Assembly: GCA_947573795.1 (NCBI GenBank)
Contig: CANPHE010000002.1
Span: 1-64,000, forward strand
Direction of reading: 5' to 3'
DNA: 64,000 nucleotides
Origin: an uncultured Alistipes sp.
GTDB taxonomy: Bacteria > Bacteroidota > Bacteroidia > Bacteroidales > Rikenellaceae
The position numbers and the translations under genes are program-made. A model generated the notes under the pieces. It was not told the DNA's origin and made no database searches. It saw only the letters and a list, made by a program, of their open reading frames with translations. The stretch's first letter is position 1, and each line of letters opens with the position of its first letter. Shown here piece by piece: positions 45,091 through 54,228 of the stretch.

Positions 45091-45453
45091 ATTTCGAATT
45101 TTCAGTTTACCATCGTCAGCGGCCGGATCGGCAGGTTCGACGATCTGCGCGCACCGTCTCGCGCACGGCCCGCAAAGCCGTAAAGCAACACCCGTCGGAG
45201 ATTCTGCGGTGCGCTTCGCGCTCTTTCGATTGGCAAATTACGTAAAAATCACGATATTTGCAACCGTCCGCACGAAAACGGATATCGAACGCGAATCGAA
45301 AACGGCACCCAGAAAGCAGGCAGCCGCATACGATTCCGCACGGAACAAACTATCAAACAACAAGTTATACCGAAAGAATCCGCAAAGTAAGGGCTGCGGA
45401 CACGGCCCGAGACCGCAAGAGGCCGATCGCCAAAAGAGAAATACGATCATGAT
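45091..45453. other. 363-bp gap between GDPD and the GNAT gene
   Basis: Somewhat richer in A+T than its surroundings near 45230-45450. There is a GATATTTGC box-like stretch at about 45254-45262, perhaps a distant promoter for the GNAT gene. No ORF with plausible codon use, no repeat copy and no RNA family is seen. Confidence 0.4.
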
Positions 45454-45972
45454 ATGAAACAACCCATTCTAAAAACGGCAAGATTGGAATTGCGCGAAAT
45501 GAATCTTTCCGACATGCCGTCTTTATCCGCCATATTGCAAGACGAAAACGTAATGTATGCATATCAGGGAGCGTTCAGCGAAGAAGAGACGACGGCCTGG
45601 ATGCAAAAGCAGCTTCGACGTTACGAGGAATTCGGCTTCGGCTTATGGGGCGTATTCCGGCGAGGCTCCGACGAAATGATCGGTCAATGCGGCATCACGA
45701 TGCAAGCATACCGAACGACCCAAGTGCCCGAAATCGGCTACTTGTTCGCTCGCAAATACTGGCATCGAGGTTATGCGACCGAAGCGGCGATCGGTTGCCG
45801 GGAATACGGCTTCGGCACGCTGCGTTTCGACGCGTTGTACTCGATCATCCGAGACACGAACCTCGCATCGCAAAGAGTGGCGCTTCGCAACGGAATGACT
45901 CCGATCGATTCGATCGTCAAACACTACCGAGGCATCAAAATGCCCCATATCGTATTCCGTACGGAGAAATAG
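45454..45972 (+). CDS. GNAT family N-acetyltransferase (RimJ/RimL-like)
   Basis: 172 aa. It follows the RimJ/RimL layout: TARLELREMNLSD at the start, then the acetyl-CoA site YLFARKYWHRGYATEA and the late DTNLASQRVALRNGM. It acetylates a protein N-terminus or small amine; the substrate is unknown. Codons are visibly more A/T-ending than in the flanking genes, which may mark a recent arrival. Confidence 0.88.
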   Translation: MKQPILKTARLELREMNLSDMPSLSAILQDENVMYAYQGAFSEEETTAWMQKQLRRYEEFGFGLWGVFRRGSDEMIGQCGITMQAYRTTQVPEIGYLFARKYWHRGYATEAAIGCREYGFGTLRFDALYSIIRDTNLASQRVALRNGMTPIDSIVKHYRGIKMPHIVFRTEK

Positions 45973-46166
45973 GATCCGCCACCGCATCTCCGCATCCTCG
46001 CAGCGAAACGCCGCACCGGCCGTGCGGCTCTCTCCCGATAGTACGACAATCCCGTTCGTTCGAAAAAAGAGGTTCCGCGGGCCCGGATCAAAGGTCCGGA
46101 ATCGCCCCGATCTTTTCGAATCGTACATCCGACCTGCGTTCGATCGCGCTTTTGCCGAATTTTTGC

Positions 46167-46174
46167 TATCTTCG
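46167..46174 (+). promoter_or_regulatory. -7 box before dipeptidyl peptidase III
   Basis: TATCTTCG, one mismatch from TAnnTTTG, 21 bp before the ATG at 46196. Confidence 0.45.
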
Positions 46175-46195
46175 CAGCAATAAAACCCAGACGAC

Positions 46196-48211
46196 ATGAA
46201 AAGATTTCATCCTATGGCTTTTTCCTTACTGGCGCTCGCATCGTGCGGCAAGGCCCCGCAGCGCGAAACGCCCTGGATCGTCGACCGTTTCGACGACATC
46301 AAAGTGATCCGGTACGAGGTTCCGGGCTTCGCGGAATTGCCGCTCGAAGAGAAAAAACTCGTCTATTACCTCGCCGAAGCCGCCAAATGCGGCCGCGACA
46401 TCCTTTTCGACCAGAACTGCGCCGTGAACCTTCCCGTGCGCCGTACGCTGGAGGTCGTATACGAGAACTATGCGGGCGATCGCACCACCGAGGAGTGGAA
46501 GGCACTCGAAAAGTACCTCAAGAAGGTGTGGTTCGCCAACGGCATCCATCACCACTACTCCAACGACAAATTCACGCCCGAATTCTCCGAAGTGTTCCTG
46601 CTCGAAGCCATCGAGTCGATTCCCGAGGAGAAGTTCGGCGAGCTGAACGCCCTGCGCGAAGCGGTATGCGTGGCGATCTTCGATCCGAAGGCCTACCCCA
46701 CCCGCCTCAACCAGCGCGACGGCGACGACCTGCTGCTCACCTCTTACAGCAACTACTATCACGGCGTACGCCAAGCCGAAGCCGAGAAGTTCTACGCCGA
46801 CATGGCCGCAGCCGCGGGCAACGACCCCGAGCCGATCTCCTACGGTCTGAACTCGCAGCTGGTCAAGGACGAGAAGGGCCGCATCTACGAACGCACGTGG
46901 AAAATAGGCGGCATGTACTCCCCGGCGATCGAACGCATCGTCTACTGGCTCGAAAAAGCGCAGGAAGTAGCTGCCGAGCCGCAGAAATCGACCATCGCAG
47001 CACTCGTGGAGTATTATAAGACGGGCGATCTGAAGCGCTTCGACGATTACAACATCCGCTGGGTGAAGGACACGGTGTCGAACGTCGATTTCGTCAACGG
47101 ATTCATCGAGGACTACGGCGATCCCCTGGGTCGCAAGGCGTCGTGGGAGGCCAATGTCAATTTCATGGACAAGGCCGCCTGCCACCGCACGGAGGTGATC
47201 TCGGAGAACGCCCAATGGTTCGAGGACAACTCGCCCGTGGCTCCCGAATACAAGAAAGCGAAGGTCAAGGGCGTATCGGCCAAGGTCATCACGGTGGCCA
47301 TGCTGGGCGGCGACTGCTACCCCGCCACGCCGATCGGCATCAACCTGCCCAATGCCGACTGGATCCGCAAGGAGTACGGTTCGAAATCGGTGACGATCGA
47401 CAACATCACCTACGCCTACGACAAGGCGGCCCACGGCAACGGCTTCGACGAGGAGTTCGTACTGCGTGCCGAGGATCGCGAGCGGATGGACCAATACGGC
47501 AAACTGGCCGACGACCTGCATACCGACTTGCACGAATGCCTGGGCCACGGCTCGGGCCAGCTGGCTCCGGGCGTGAAGGGCGGTGAGCTCAAAAGTTACG
47601 GTTCGACGCTCGAGGAGGCGCGCGCCGACCTGTTCGGACTCTACTACCTGGGCGATCCGAAGATGGTCGAACTGGGACTGGTTCCGTCGTTCGACGTTGC
47701 GAAAGCCGGCTATGCCCACTACATCATGAACGGTCTGATGACCCAGTTGGCGCGTATCGAACCGGGCAAGAATGTCGAGGAGTCGCACATGCGCAACCGC
47801 AAACTGATCGCCGAGTGGTGCTACGAGCGCGGCAAGGAGGACAACGTGATCGAGTGGGTCGAGGAAAACGGCAAAACCTACGTCGTAGTCAACGACTTCG
47901 AGAAGCTCCGCGCGCTGTTCGGCGAGATGCTCCGCGAAGTGCAGCGCATCAAATCCGAGGGTGACTACGAAGCCGGACGGGCTTTGGTCGAACAGTATGC
48001 CGTGGCAGTCGATCCGGCGCTGCACCAGGAGGTGCGCGAGCGCTACTACGCCCTGGGCATCGAGCCTTACGGCGGTTTCGTCAACCCCGAATACGAGGTC
48101 GTGGAGAAGGACGGCGAGATCGTCGACGTGAAGGTCGTCTACCCAGCCAACTACGTGGAGCAGATGCTCGACTACTCGAAGAACTATTCGTTCCTGCCCA
48201 ACGTCAACTAA
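46196..48211 (+). CDS. Dipeptidyl peptidase III (M49), lipoprotein
   Basis: 671 aa. A zinc aminopeptidase releasing dipeptides from oligopeptides. The M49 motif is HECLGH (residues 446-451), and the second ligand motif is EEARAD (473-478), one of the family's EExR/KxD forms. The N-terminus has a lipobox (LASC), so it is probably anchored on the periplasmic side or the surface. Length fits bacterial DPP III. It ends at a strong terminator. Confidence 0.93.
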   Translation: MKRFHPMAFSLLALASCGKAPQRETPWIVDRFDDIKVIRYEVPGFAELPLEEKKLVYYLAEAAKCGRDILFDQNCAVNLPVRRTLEVVYENYAGDRTTEEWKALEKYLKKVWFANGIHHHYSNDKFTPEFSEVFLLEAIESIPEEKFGELNALREAVCVAIFDPKAYPTRLNQRDGDDLLLTSYSNYYHGVRQAEAEKFYADMAAAAGNDPEPISYGLNSQLVKDEKGRIYERTWKIGGMYSPAIERIVYWLEKAQEVAAEPQKSTIAALVEYYKTGDLKRFDDYNIRWVKDTVSNVDFVNGFIEDYGDPLGRKASWEANVNFMDKAACHRTEVISENAQWFEDNSPVAPEYKKAKVKGVSAKVITVAMLGGDCYPATPIGINLPNADWIRKEYGSKSVTIDNITYAYDKAAHGNGFDEEFVLRAEDRERMDQYGKLADDLHTDLHECLGHGSGQLAPGVKGGELKSYGSTLEEARADLFGLYYLGDPKMVELGLVPSFDVAKAGYAHYIMNGLMTQLARIEPGKNVEESHMRNRKLIAEWCYERGKEDNVIEWVEENGKTYVVVNDFEKLRALFGEMLREVQRIKSEGDYEAGRALVEQYAVAVDPALHQEVRERYYALGIEPYGGFVNPEYEVVEKDGEIVDVKVVYPANYVEQMLDYSKNYSFLPNVN

Positions 48212-48236
48212 GCGTTCCCGACAGGTGGAGATTTCG

Positions 48237-48270
48237 ACCGGCCCGGAAGTTTCCGGGCCGGTTTCGTTTG
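48237..48270 (+). terminator. Terminator after dipeptidyl peptidase III
   Basis: A perfect 12-bp stem: ACCGGCCCGGAA then TTCCGGGCCGGT, with a 2-base centre, followed by TTCGTTTG. Confidence 0.8.
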
Positions 48271-48274
48271 TCGG

Positions 48275-48650
48275 AGGTTGCAGGCTGCGATCCTCAAATC
48301 GACCTTAGCCTGTAAACCCAACTTGCAGCCGCCGAAGATGATCTTTTCTGCAAACTGCGGCTCCTCGGAGCCGCGCGAGCCGTAGCTCCCCCCTGCGGAG
48401 GCTCGCTACACTCGCTCCGCAGGCTACGACTCGACCACTGCCGCCGAAGATGACATTGCGGTCCGCAGAACCGCGCAGTCCCCCCCAGGCGGAGGCCCGC
48501 TACACTCGCTCCGCAGACTACGACTCGACCACTCAGTTGCCGAGGACGATATTGCGATCCGCAGGATCGCGCAGTTCGCCGCCACCTCCGGCGCGCTCGC
48601 CTGAAGGCTCCGGCAGCCTCCGCTGGCGGCGAACCGCACAGCAAGCGCAA
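48275..48650. repeat. GC-rich mosaic intergenic repeat, tandem array (copy 8)
   Basis: Three successive units of about 95-105 bp. Units one (about 48331-48438) and two (about 48440-48533) share GCCGCCGAAGATGA at their start and CTACACTCGCTCCGCAG with CTACGACTCGACCACT at their end. Unit three (about 48534-48640) shares the start but ends with the GCGCAGTTCGCCGCC module seen at 6235. It fills the gap between convergent genes. No coding potential is accepted here. Confidence 0.8.
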
Positions 48651-48680
48651 TACATCCACCTCTCAGCAGAACCGCCCACG

Positions 48681-48704
48681 AAAAAAGCCCCGCCGAAGCG
48701 GGGC
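48681..48704 (-). terminator. Terminator of the outer-membrane barrel gene
   Basis: On the minus strand GCCCCGC pairs with GCGGGGC around TTCG, followed by six T. It begins about 25 bp after the stop of the gene at 48730. Confidence 0.85.
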
Positions 48705-48729
48705 CTGAAAATCTATTCGTCGCGACGAA

Positions 48730-49314
48730 TCAGAAACGATATCCCACCTGGATGAAGAACGTCCCGGTGCGCATCGTAGCCGCATCGGACTCCTTGATCG
48801 TATTGAGGCCCAGGTCGTAGCCCAAGCCCGCATAATAGTGCTTCAGGAAATTGACACCTGCACCGATCCGCAGACCGAGGTCCGAACGGCTCATGCCGCC
48901 CTCATCGCCGAACAGGTCGGCCTTCTCGCCTCCGGCCTTGCCTTTACCGTGGATGCCGAATGCATAGTAAAGACCGGCGAAAGGCTGGATCGAAACATCG
49001 CCCGCTACATTCCAATGATAGTTGACCAACACCGGAATCTGAAGGTAACCCAGGTTGAGTTTGGCCTCGCCCGCCTTGCCGCCTTTACCCGTGTAGTAGA
49101 GGCCTGTTTCGAGGTAGAGGGGCAGCGCTTCCGCCAGGTTGCGCTCGTAGGAGACACCGATCTGGAACCCGGCTTTCGAGTTCGTCGAAGCACCGTCGGG
49201 GATCGTCAGACTGGCGATGTTCAGACCGGCGCGCACACCGAAAATGTTCTTCTCCTGGGCGGAGAGGGTCGAAACCGCCGAAAACAGCAGCATCGCGCAC
49301 AACAGTTTTTTCAT
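48730..49314 (-). CDS. Outer membrane beta-barrel protein (PorT/OMP_b-brl family)
   Basis: 194 aa. A signal peptide (ends TLSAQ) is followed by about eight amphipathic strands (FGVRAGLNIASL, KAGFQIGVSYERN, PLYLETGLYYTG, SIQPFAGLYYAFG) and a C-terminal phenylalanine, the usual barrel-insertion signal. No function is known for most members. A G9/C9 tract lies 35-43 bp before the start codon, at the expected transcript start. Confidence 0.88.
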   Translation of the reverse strand: MKKLLCAMLLFSAVSTLSAQEKNIFGVRAGLNIASLTIPDGASTNSKAGFQIGVSYERNLAEALPLYLETGLYYTGKGGKAGEAKLNLGYLQIPVLVNYHWNVAGDVSIQPFAGLYYAFGIHGKGKAGGEKADLFGDEGGMSRSDLGLRIGAGVNFLKHYYAGLGYDLGLNTIKESDAATMRTGTFFIQVGYRF

Positions 49315-49348
49315 AAAAAGTTGATTTTAAAGCGCCTCCTCCGGCACC

Positions 49349-49357
49349 GGGGGGGGG
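49349..49357. repeat. Nine-base G tract upstream of the outer-membrane barrel gene
   Basis: An uninterrupted run of nine G (plus strand), directly after a -7-like ACAATTTG read on minus. Slipping here would change spacing or the 5' end, not the protein. Confidence 0.9.
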
Positions 49358-49540
49358 CAAATTGTCCAAAAAAGAAATGCGCGGTACCGACGCAAAACGC
49401 CCGCATTCCGATCGTTCGAATGGTTCGTAAAAGTAATGGAATATTCCGTAAACTCCAACTCTTCGGCCCGTTTTTTACATCTGCACGACGTTTTTTACGT
49501 TTTTTCGCGTACGGCATTTCCGCGTATCGCGGTTAATACG

Positions 49541-49622
49541 TATCTTTGGCTGTGCCGAAGATACTTCGTCTCGGCAGAACCAAGCTAACGCTTGCTTCTG
49601 CGCTCGACTTTTCGTATCTTTG
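49541..49622 (+). promoter_or_regulatory. Palindromic promoter repeat before the cysteine desulfidase gene
   Basis: Two TATCTTTG boxes (49541-49548 and 49615-49622) are 74 bp apart. Between them is a palindrome at 49574-49601 (GCAGAA/TTCTGC and CAAGC/GCTTG). TTGC at 49592-49595 lies 19 bp before the second box. The 5' part (GGCTGTGCCGAAGATACT) is nearly identical to the same position downstream of unit C on the minus strand. Confidence 0.75.
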
Positions 49623-49631
49623 TATCATAAA

Positions 49632-50951
49632 ATGCCGTTATACGACCCTCAAAAACCGGAACGCATGATACCAACCCCCGAACGTCGCCGCATCATCGAG
49701 CTGATCCGCCGCGAAGTCGTGCCCGCGATCGGCTGCACCGAACCGATCGCCGTAGCGCTCTGCACGGCACGCGCCGCCGAACTGCTCGGCCGTCGCCCCG
49801 AGAGGATCGACGTACGTCTGAGCGCCAACATCCTCAAAAACGCCATGGGCGTGGGAATTCCCGGCACGGGGATGATCGGGCTGCCGATCGCCGTGGCGCT
49901 CGGGGCACTGGTGGGCCGTTCGGAATACCGGCTCGAAGTGCTGCGCGACGTGACGCCCGAGGCCGTCGCCGAAGGGCGCCGCTTCATCGACGAGCGGCGC
50001 ATCGCCATCGCGCTCAAGGAGGGTATCGACGAGAAACTCTATATCGAGGTCGAAGCTCAGGCCGACAACCACAGCGCCACGGCGGTGATCGCCGGAGGGC
50101 ACACCGACTTCGTCTACGCACGGCGCGACGACGAAGTGCTGCTCGACCTGCGAAACGGAGGCGCACGAGACGAAGCCCAGGACGAAATGCCCCTTACGCT
50201 GCGCCGCGTCTGGGAGTTCGCCACGACGTCGCCCGTCGAGGAGTTGCGCTTCATCCTGGAGACGCGCCGCCTGAACCGCGCGGCGGCCGAACAGGCGCTC
50301 GCCGGAGACTACGGACACTCGGTCGGCCGCACGATGCGTTGCGAACGCGAACGCGAGATCATGGGCGAAAGCATCTTTTCGCGCATCCTGGCCTACACCT
50401 CGGCCGCCTGCGACGCCCGCATGGCCGGGGCGATGATCCCCGTGATGAGCAATTCGGGAAGCGGCAACCAGGGTATCGCCGCGACGCTGCCCGTGGCGAT
50501 CTACGCCGAGCAGACCGCCGCATCGGAGGAGCGCACGATCCGCGCACTGGCGCTGAGCCACCTCACGGTGATCTACATCAAACAGAGCCTCGGCCGGCTG
50601 TCGGCCCTCTGCGGATGCGTGGTCGCCGCGACGGGTTCGAGCTGCGGCATCACCTACCTGATGGGCGGCACCTACGAACAGACGGCCGCAGCGGTGAAGA
50701 ACATGATCGCCAACCTCACGGGCATGATCTGCGACGGTGCCAAACCCAGTTGCGCGCTGAAACTCACCAGCGGGGTCTCGACCGCCGTGCTGTCGGCCAT
50801 GATGGCCATGGACGGCCATTGCGTGACCTCGGTCGAGGGGATCATCGACGAGGATGTCGACCAGTGCATCCGCAACCTCACGGCGATCGGTCGCGACGGC
50901 ATGGGCGAAACGGATCGTCTCGTACTCGAAATCATGACTAACAAATGCTGA
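49632..50951 (+). CDS. L-cysteine desulfidase-like protein (UPF0597/CyuA family)
   Basis: 439 aa. The family breaks L-cysteine to pyruvate, ammonia and sulfide with an oxygen-labile [4Fe-4S] cluster in characterised members. The N-terminal VVPAIGCTEP holds the proposed catalytic cysteine (C35), and later cysteines in GSSCGIT and GAKPSCALK fit cluster binding. Serine-dehydratase-alpha-like segments (NSGSGNQGIAATLPV) are present. The ATG at 49632 follows the promoter box by 9 bp; a second ATG at 49665 is also possible. The next gene starts 1 bp after its stop. Confidence 0.88.
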   Translation: MPLYDPQKPERMIPTPERRRIIELIRREVVPAIGCTEPIAVALCTARAAELLGRRPERIDVRLSANILKNAMGVGIPGTGMIGLPIAVALGALVGRSEYRLEVLRDVTPEAVAEGRRFIDERRIAIALKEGIDEKLYIEVEAQADNHSATAVIAGGHTDFVYARRDDEVLLDLRNGGARDEAQDEMPLTLRRVWEFATTSPVEELRFILETRRLNRAAAEQALAGDYGHSVGRTMRCEREREIMGESIFSRILAYTSAACDARMAGAMIPVMSNSGSGNQGIAATLPVAIYAEQTAASEERTIRALALSHLTVIYIKQSLGRLSALCGCVVAATGSSCGITYLMGGTYEQTAAAVKNMIANLTGMICDGAKPSCALKLTSGVSTAVLSAMMAMDGHCVTSVEGIIDEDVDQCIRNLTAIGRDGMGETDRLVLEIMTNKC

Positions 50952-50952
50952 T

Positions 50953-52242
50953 ATGAACCGCACGACGAAGCAACTCCTTTTCACGACGCTGCTCCTTCCG
51001 GCAGTAATCTGCGCTTCGGCGCAAACCCGCCCCGCCGAACTCTCTGCGATGCCCGAACGATCGGCCGGAATCTACCACTCCTACGAAGAACCCTCCCTAT
51101 CCGACGCTGCCGTACCTGCGGGATACGTACCCTTCTACATCAGCCATTACGGCCGTCACGGAAGCCGGTGGCACACCTCCGAGCCCTTCTACGCCACACC
51201 GTTGAAGACCCTGCGGCAAGCCGACGAAAAAGGAATCCTGACGGCGCGCGGTCGCCGGCTGCTCGCCCAGGCCGAACGGCTGGCCCAGGATGCCCGCGAC
51301 CGTTACGGCGATCTCTCGCCCCGCGGAGCCCGCGAACACCGCGGCATCGCCCGACGTATGTATGCCGCCTGGCCCGAGGTATTCTCGACCCGGGACGGAC
51401 GCACCTGCACGGTGGACAGCCGCGCAACGGTCTATCCGCGCTGTATCCTGAGCATGGCGGCCTTCAACGAGGGGCTCAAGGAGCAGAACCCCGAGATCAC
51501 GACCCTGCGCGAAGCAAGCAAGCGCAACGCCTACTACCTGGCCAACCAGTACGATACGAGCCGGGGCAGCGACGTGGCCGACCGCACGGCGGACAGCCTG
51601 CGCGAAGTGCGCGTCGATCCCGCGCGGTTCCTCGGCACGATCTTCACCGATCCGTCGGCCGTGGACAACCCCGTGAAATTCATGAGTCGGATATTCAATC
51701 TGGCAGGCATCGCCCAGGACGTGGATTACCTCGGAATCGACCTCTACGATCTGTTCGACGAAAAGGAGCTCTACGCCCTGTGGGAATGCGAAAACGCACG
51801 GCGCTACTTGATTATGGGCCCTTCGGTCCGCTTCGGCGATACGGTGATCGAGAGTGCCAAACCGCTGTTGCGCAACATCATCGAGACGGCGCAACGCGTG
51901 ATCGACGGCGAGGAACAGGTAGCCGCATCGCTGCGTTTCGGCCACGACGTCTACCTGACGCCCCTGCTGGCGCTGTTGCAGGTCGAGGGTGCTTCGGCCC
52001 GTGTGGAGCGCATCGACGACATCGCTTCGTCGTGGAGCACCGAGAAGGTCACCCCGATGGCGGCCAACATCCAGTTCATCTTCCTGCGCAACGCCGCGAC
52101 GGGCGACGTTCGGGTGCGGATACTCCACAACGAGCGCGACGCCGTGCTGCCCATCCCCGGAGCCCCCTACTACGCATGGCCGGAGTTGAAGAAATACTGC
52201 GAGGAGCGGTTGGAGGCGGACGTCCGCTATTCCCGAAGATAA
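50953..52242 (+). CDS. Secreted histidine phosphatase, phytase/MINPP-like
   Basis: 429 aa with a signal peptide (ends CASAQ). It is a branch-2 histidine acid phosphatase: the nucleophile motif is RHGSR (R68-R72) and the proton-donor motif is GHD (H331, D332), the HD form of MINPP-type phytases. The usual proline after RHGxRx is absent (RHGSRWHTS). It probably dephosphorylates inositol phosphates or other phosphoesters in the periplasm or outside. It is coupled to the cysteine desulfidase-like gene. Confidence 0.85.
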   Translation: MNRTTKQLLFTTLLLPAVICASAQTRPAELSAMPERSAGIYHSYEEPSLSDAAVPAGYVPFYISHYGRHGSRWHTSEPFYATPLKTLRQADEKGILTARGRRLLAQAERLAQDARDRYGDLSPRGAREHRGIARRMYAAWPEVFSTRDGRTCTVDSRATVYPRCILSMAAFNEGLKEQNPEITTLREASKRNAYYLANQYDTSRGSDVADRTADSLREVRVDPARFLGTIFTDPSAVDNPVKFMSRIFNLAGIAQDVDYLGIDLYDLFDEKELYALWECENARRYLIMGPSVRFGDTVIESAKPLLRNIIETAQRVIDGEEQVAASLRFGHDVYLTPLLALLQVEGASARVERIDDIASSWSTEKVTPMAANIQFIFLRNAATGDVRVRILHNERDAVLPIPGAPYYAWPELKKYCEERLEADVRYSRR

Positions 52243-52335
52243 CGGAGGCCACCGTAAAGTCCCTTCAGAGGGATGCGCGCCCGAAAGCAGAACGACAATT
52301 CGAAAATATCCTAACAATACATAATTCACCATATC

Positions 52336-53745
52336 ATGTTTCTCGATACGAAACTCCCCTACAAAGTCGCCGACCTGTCGCTGGCCGAATGGGGACGCAA
52401 GGAGATCGAAATCTCCGAACACGAAATGCCGGGCCTGATGGCCGTACGCCGTAAATACGGGCCTTCGAAACCGCTCCGCGGCGTACGCGTGATGGGCTCG
52501 CTGCACATGACCATCCAGACGGCCGTGCTGATCGAAACGCTCGTCGAACTGGGCGCCGAGGTGCGCTGGTGCTCGTGCAACATCTTCTCGACGCAGGATC
52601 ACGCCGCGGCGGCTATCGCAGCAGCAGGCGTTCCGGTCTTCGCCTGGAAAGGCGAGACGCTGCCCGAATACTGGTGGTGCACGGCCATGGCCATGTCGTT
52701 CCCCGACGGCAAAGGTCCGCAGTTGATCGTCGACGACGGCGGCGACGCCACGCTGTTGATCCACAAGGGATACAAAGCCGAGAAAGATGCCTCGACGCTC
52801 GACTACGAACCTTCGTCCTACGAGGAGGAGGTGATTCTCGGCACGCTGCGCAGCATCCTCTCCGAAGACCCCGAGAAGTGGCACCGCACGGTCGCCGAGT
52901 GGCGCGGCGTGAGCGAGGAGACCACTACGGGCGTACACCGTCTCTACCAGATGCAGGCGGCGGGCGAACTGCTCGTTCCGGCGATCAACGTCAACGACTC
53001 CTGCACCAAATCGAAGTTCGACAACCTCTACGGCTGCCGCGAATCGCTGGCCGACGGCATCAAGCGCGCCACGGACGTGATGATCGCCGGAAAGGTGGTG
53101 GTCGTATGCGGCTACGGCGACGTGGGCAAAGGCTGCGCCCGTTCGATGCGCTCGTACGGCGCCCGGGTGATCGTCACGGAGATCGACCCGATCTGCGCCT
53201 TGCAGGCCGCCATGGAGGGCTTCGAAGTGAAGACCGTCGAAAGTGCTCTGGCCGAGGGCAACATCTTCGTCACCTGCACGGGCAACTGCGACATCATCAC
53301 CCTGGAGCACATGGAGCGCATGCGCGACCAGGCGATCGTCTGCAACATCGGCCACTTCGACAACGAGATTCAGATGGCACGCCTCGACAGTTCCGCGGCC
53401 GTGAAGACCGTCATCAAACCGCAGGTGGACAAATACACCTTCCCCGACGGACATGCCATCTTCATCCTGGCCGAAGGACGTCTGGTGAACCTCGGATGCG
53501 CCACGGGACACCCGTCGTTCGTCATGTCGAACTCCTTCACCAACCAGTGCCTCGCCCAGCTGGAGCTGTGGCAGCAGTCGTTGGAAGTCGGCGTCTACCG
53601 CCTGCCGAAGCACCTCGACGAGGAGGTCGCACGCCTCCATCTGGAGAACCTCGGCGTCGAACTGACGCACCTGACCAAGAAGCAGGCCGATTACATCGGT
53701 GTTCCCGAGGAGGGGCCCTACAAGGCCGAGCACTACCGCTATTGA
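52336..53745 (+). CDS. ahcY: Adenosylhomocysteinase
   Basis: 469 aa. It splits S-adenosylhomocysteine to adenosine and homocysteine using bound NAD. The substrate site is in GCSLHMT-like sequence ([14 protein letters not shown]) and [12 protein letters not shown], and the NAD Rossmann motif is [10 protein letters not shown]. The C-terminus ends [10 protein letters not shown] as in the family. The 93-bp leader shows no recognisable riboswitch. Confidence 0.97.
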   Translation: MFLDTKLPYKVADLSLAEWGRKEIEISEHEMPGLMAVRRKYGPSKPLRGVRVMGSLHMTIQTAVLIETLVELGAEVRWCSCNIFSTQDHAAAAIAAAGVPVFAWKGETLPEYWWCTAMAMSFPDGKGPQLIVDDGGDATLLIHKGYKAEKDASTLDYEPSSYEEEVILGTLRSILSEDPEKWHRTVAEWRGVSEETTTGVHRLYQMQAAGELLVPAINVNDSCTKSKFDNLYGCRESLADGIKRATDVMIAGKVVVVCGYGDVGKGCARSMRSYGARVIVTEIDPICALQAAMEGFEVKTVESALAEGNIFVTCTGNCDIITLEHMERMRDQAIVCNIGHFDNEIQMARLDSSAAVKTVIKPQVDKYTFPDGHAIFILAEGRLVNLGCATGHPSFVMSNSFTNQCLAQLELWQQSLEVGVYRLPKHLDEEVARLHLENLGVELTHLTKKQADYIGVPEEGPYKAEHYRY

Positions 53746-53765
53746 TCGCGTTATCGTAATAAGAA

Positions 53766-53800
53766 ACCCCGCCTCTGAAGTTTTCAGGGGCGGGGATTTC
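53766..53800 (+). terminator. Terminator after ahcY
   Basis: CCCCGCCTCTGAA pairs with TTTCAGGGGCGGGG around a short loop, 20 bp after the stop, followed by ATTTCGT. Confidence 0.85.
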
Positions 53801-53864
53801 GTATCGGAGGGGGCGTTCCGCAAGTAAAATTCTTTGCCTTTGCGCTCAAAAACCATTTTCGAAG

Positions 53865-54175
53865 GGTGTGGAGCGGGCCGTAGTCTGCGGAGTGAGCGAC
53901 GCGAGCCTCCGGCCGCAAAACTTCGGATCGCTCGCACTCCCAGCGCGACCGGCCCAGCCGCCGAAGATGATTTATCGAGAAACATTTCACCTTTCACCCG
54001 CAAAATGCGATCCTGCGGATCGCGCGAGCCGTAGCCTCCCCCGGGCGGAAGCTCGCCGCGCTCACCCCGCAGGCTACGACTCGACCCTTTTACTTCCGAA
54101 GATGATCTTTTCCTGTAAACTGCGGATCCTCGAAGCCGCGCGAGCTGCAACCTCCGCTGGCAAACCGCAAAAACT
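53865..54175. repeat. GC-rich mosaic intergenic repeat, array (copy 9)
   Basis: Successive modules: GCGAGCCTCCGGCC, GCGACCGGCCCAGCCGCCGA with AGATGAT, GCGATCCTGCGGATCGCGCG with AGCCGTAGCCTCC, CCCCGCAGGCTACGACTCGA, CCGAAGATGATC, then a second partial unit (CTGCGGATCCTCGAAGCCGC). It fills the 483-bp gap between ahcY and the DUF456 gene. Confidence 0.8.
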
Positions 54176-54228
54176 TTTCACTTTTAACCGCTCACCTTCA
54201 TAGATTCCGACTCTCGGCCGGGTAATTC

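Noticed and set aside
48450..48755. A 101-codon plus-strand ORF across the repeat array near 48.5 kb
   Set aside because: It is made wholly of repeat modules that recur in other gaps in other frames, so it is not under protein selection.
52243..52335. A possible SAH riboswitch in the 93-bp leader of ahcY
   Set aside because: I could not find the conserved SAH-riboswitch core or its pairing, so no claim is made.
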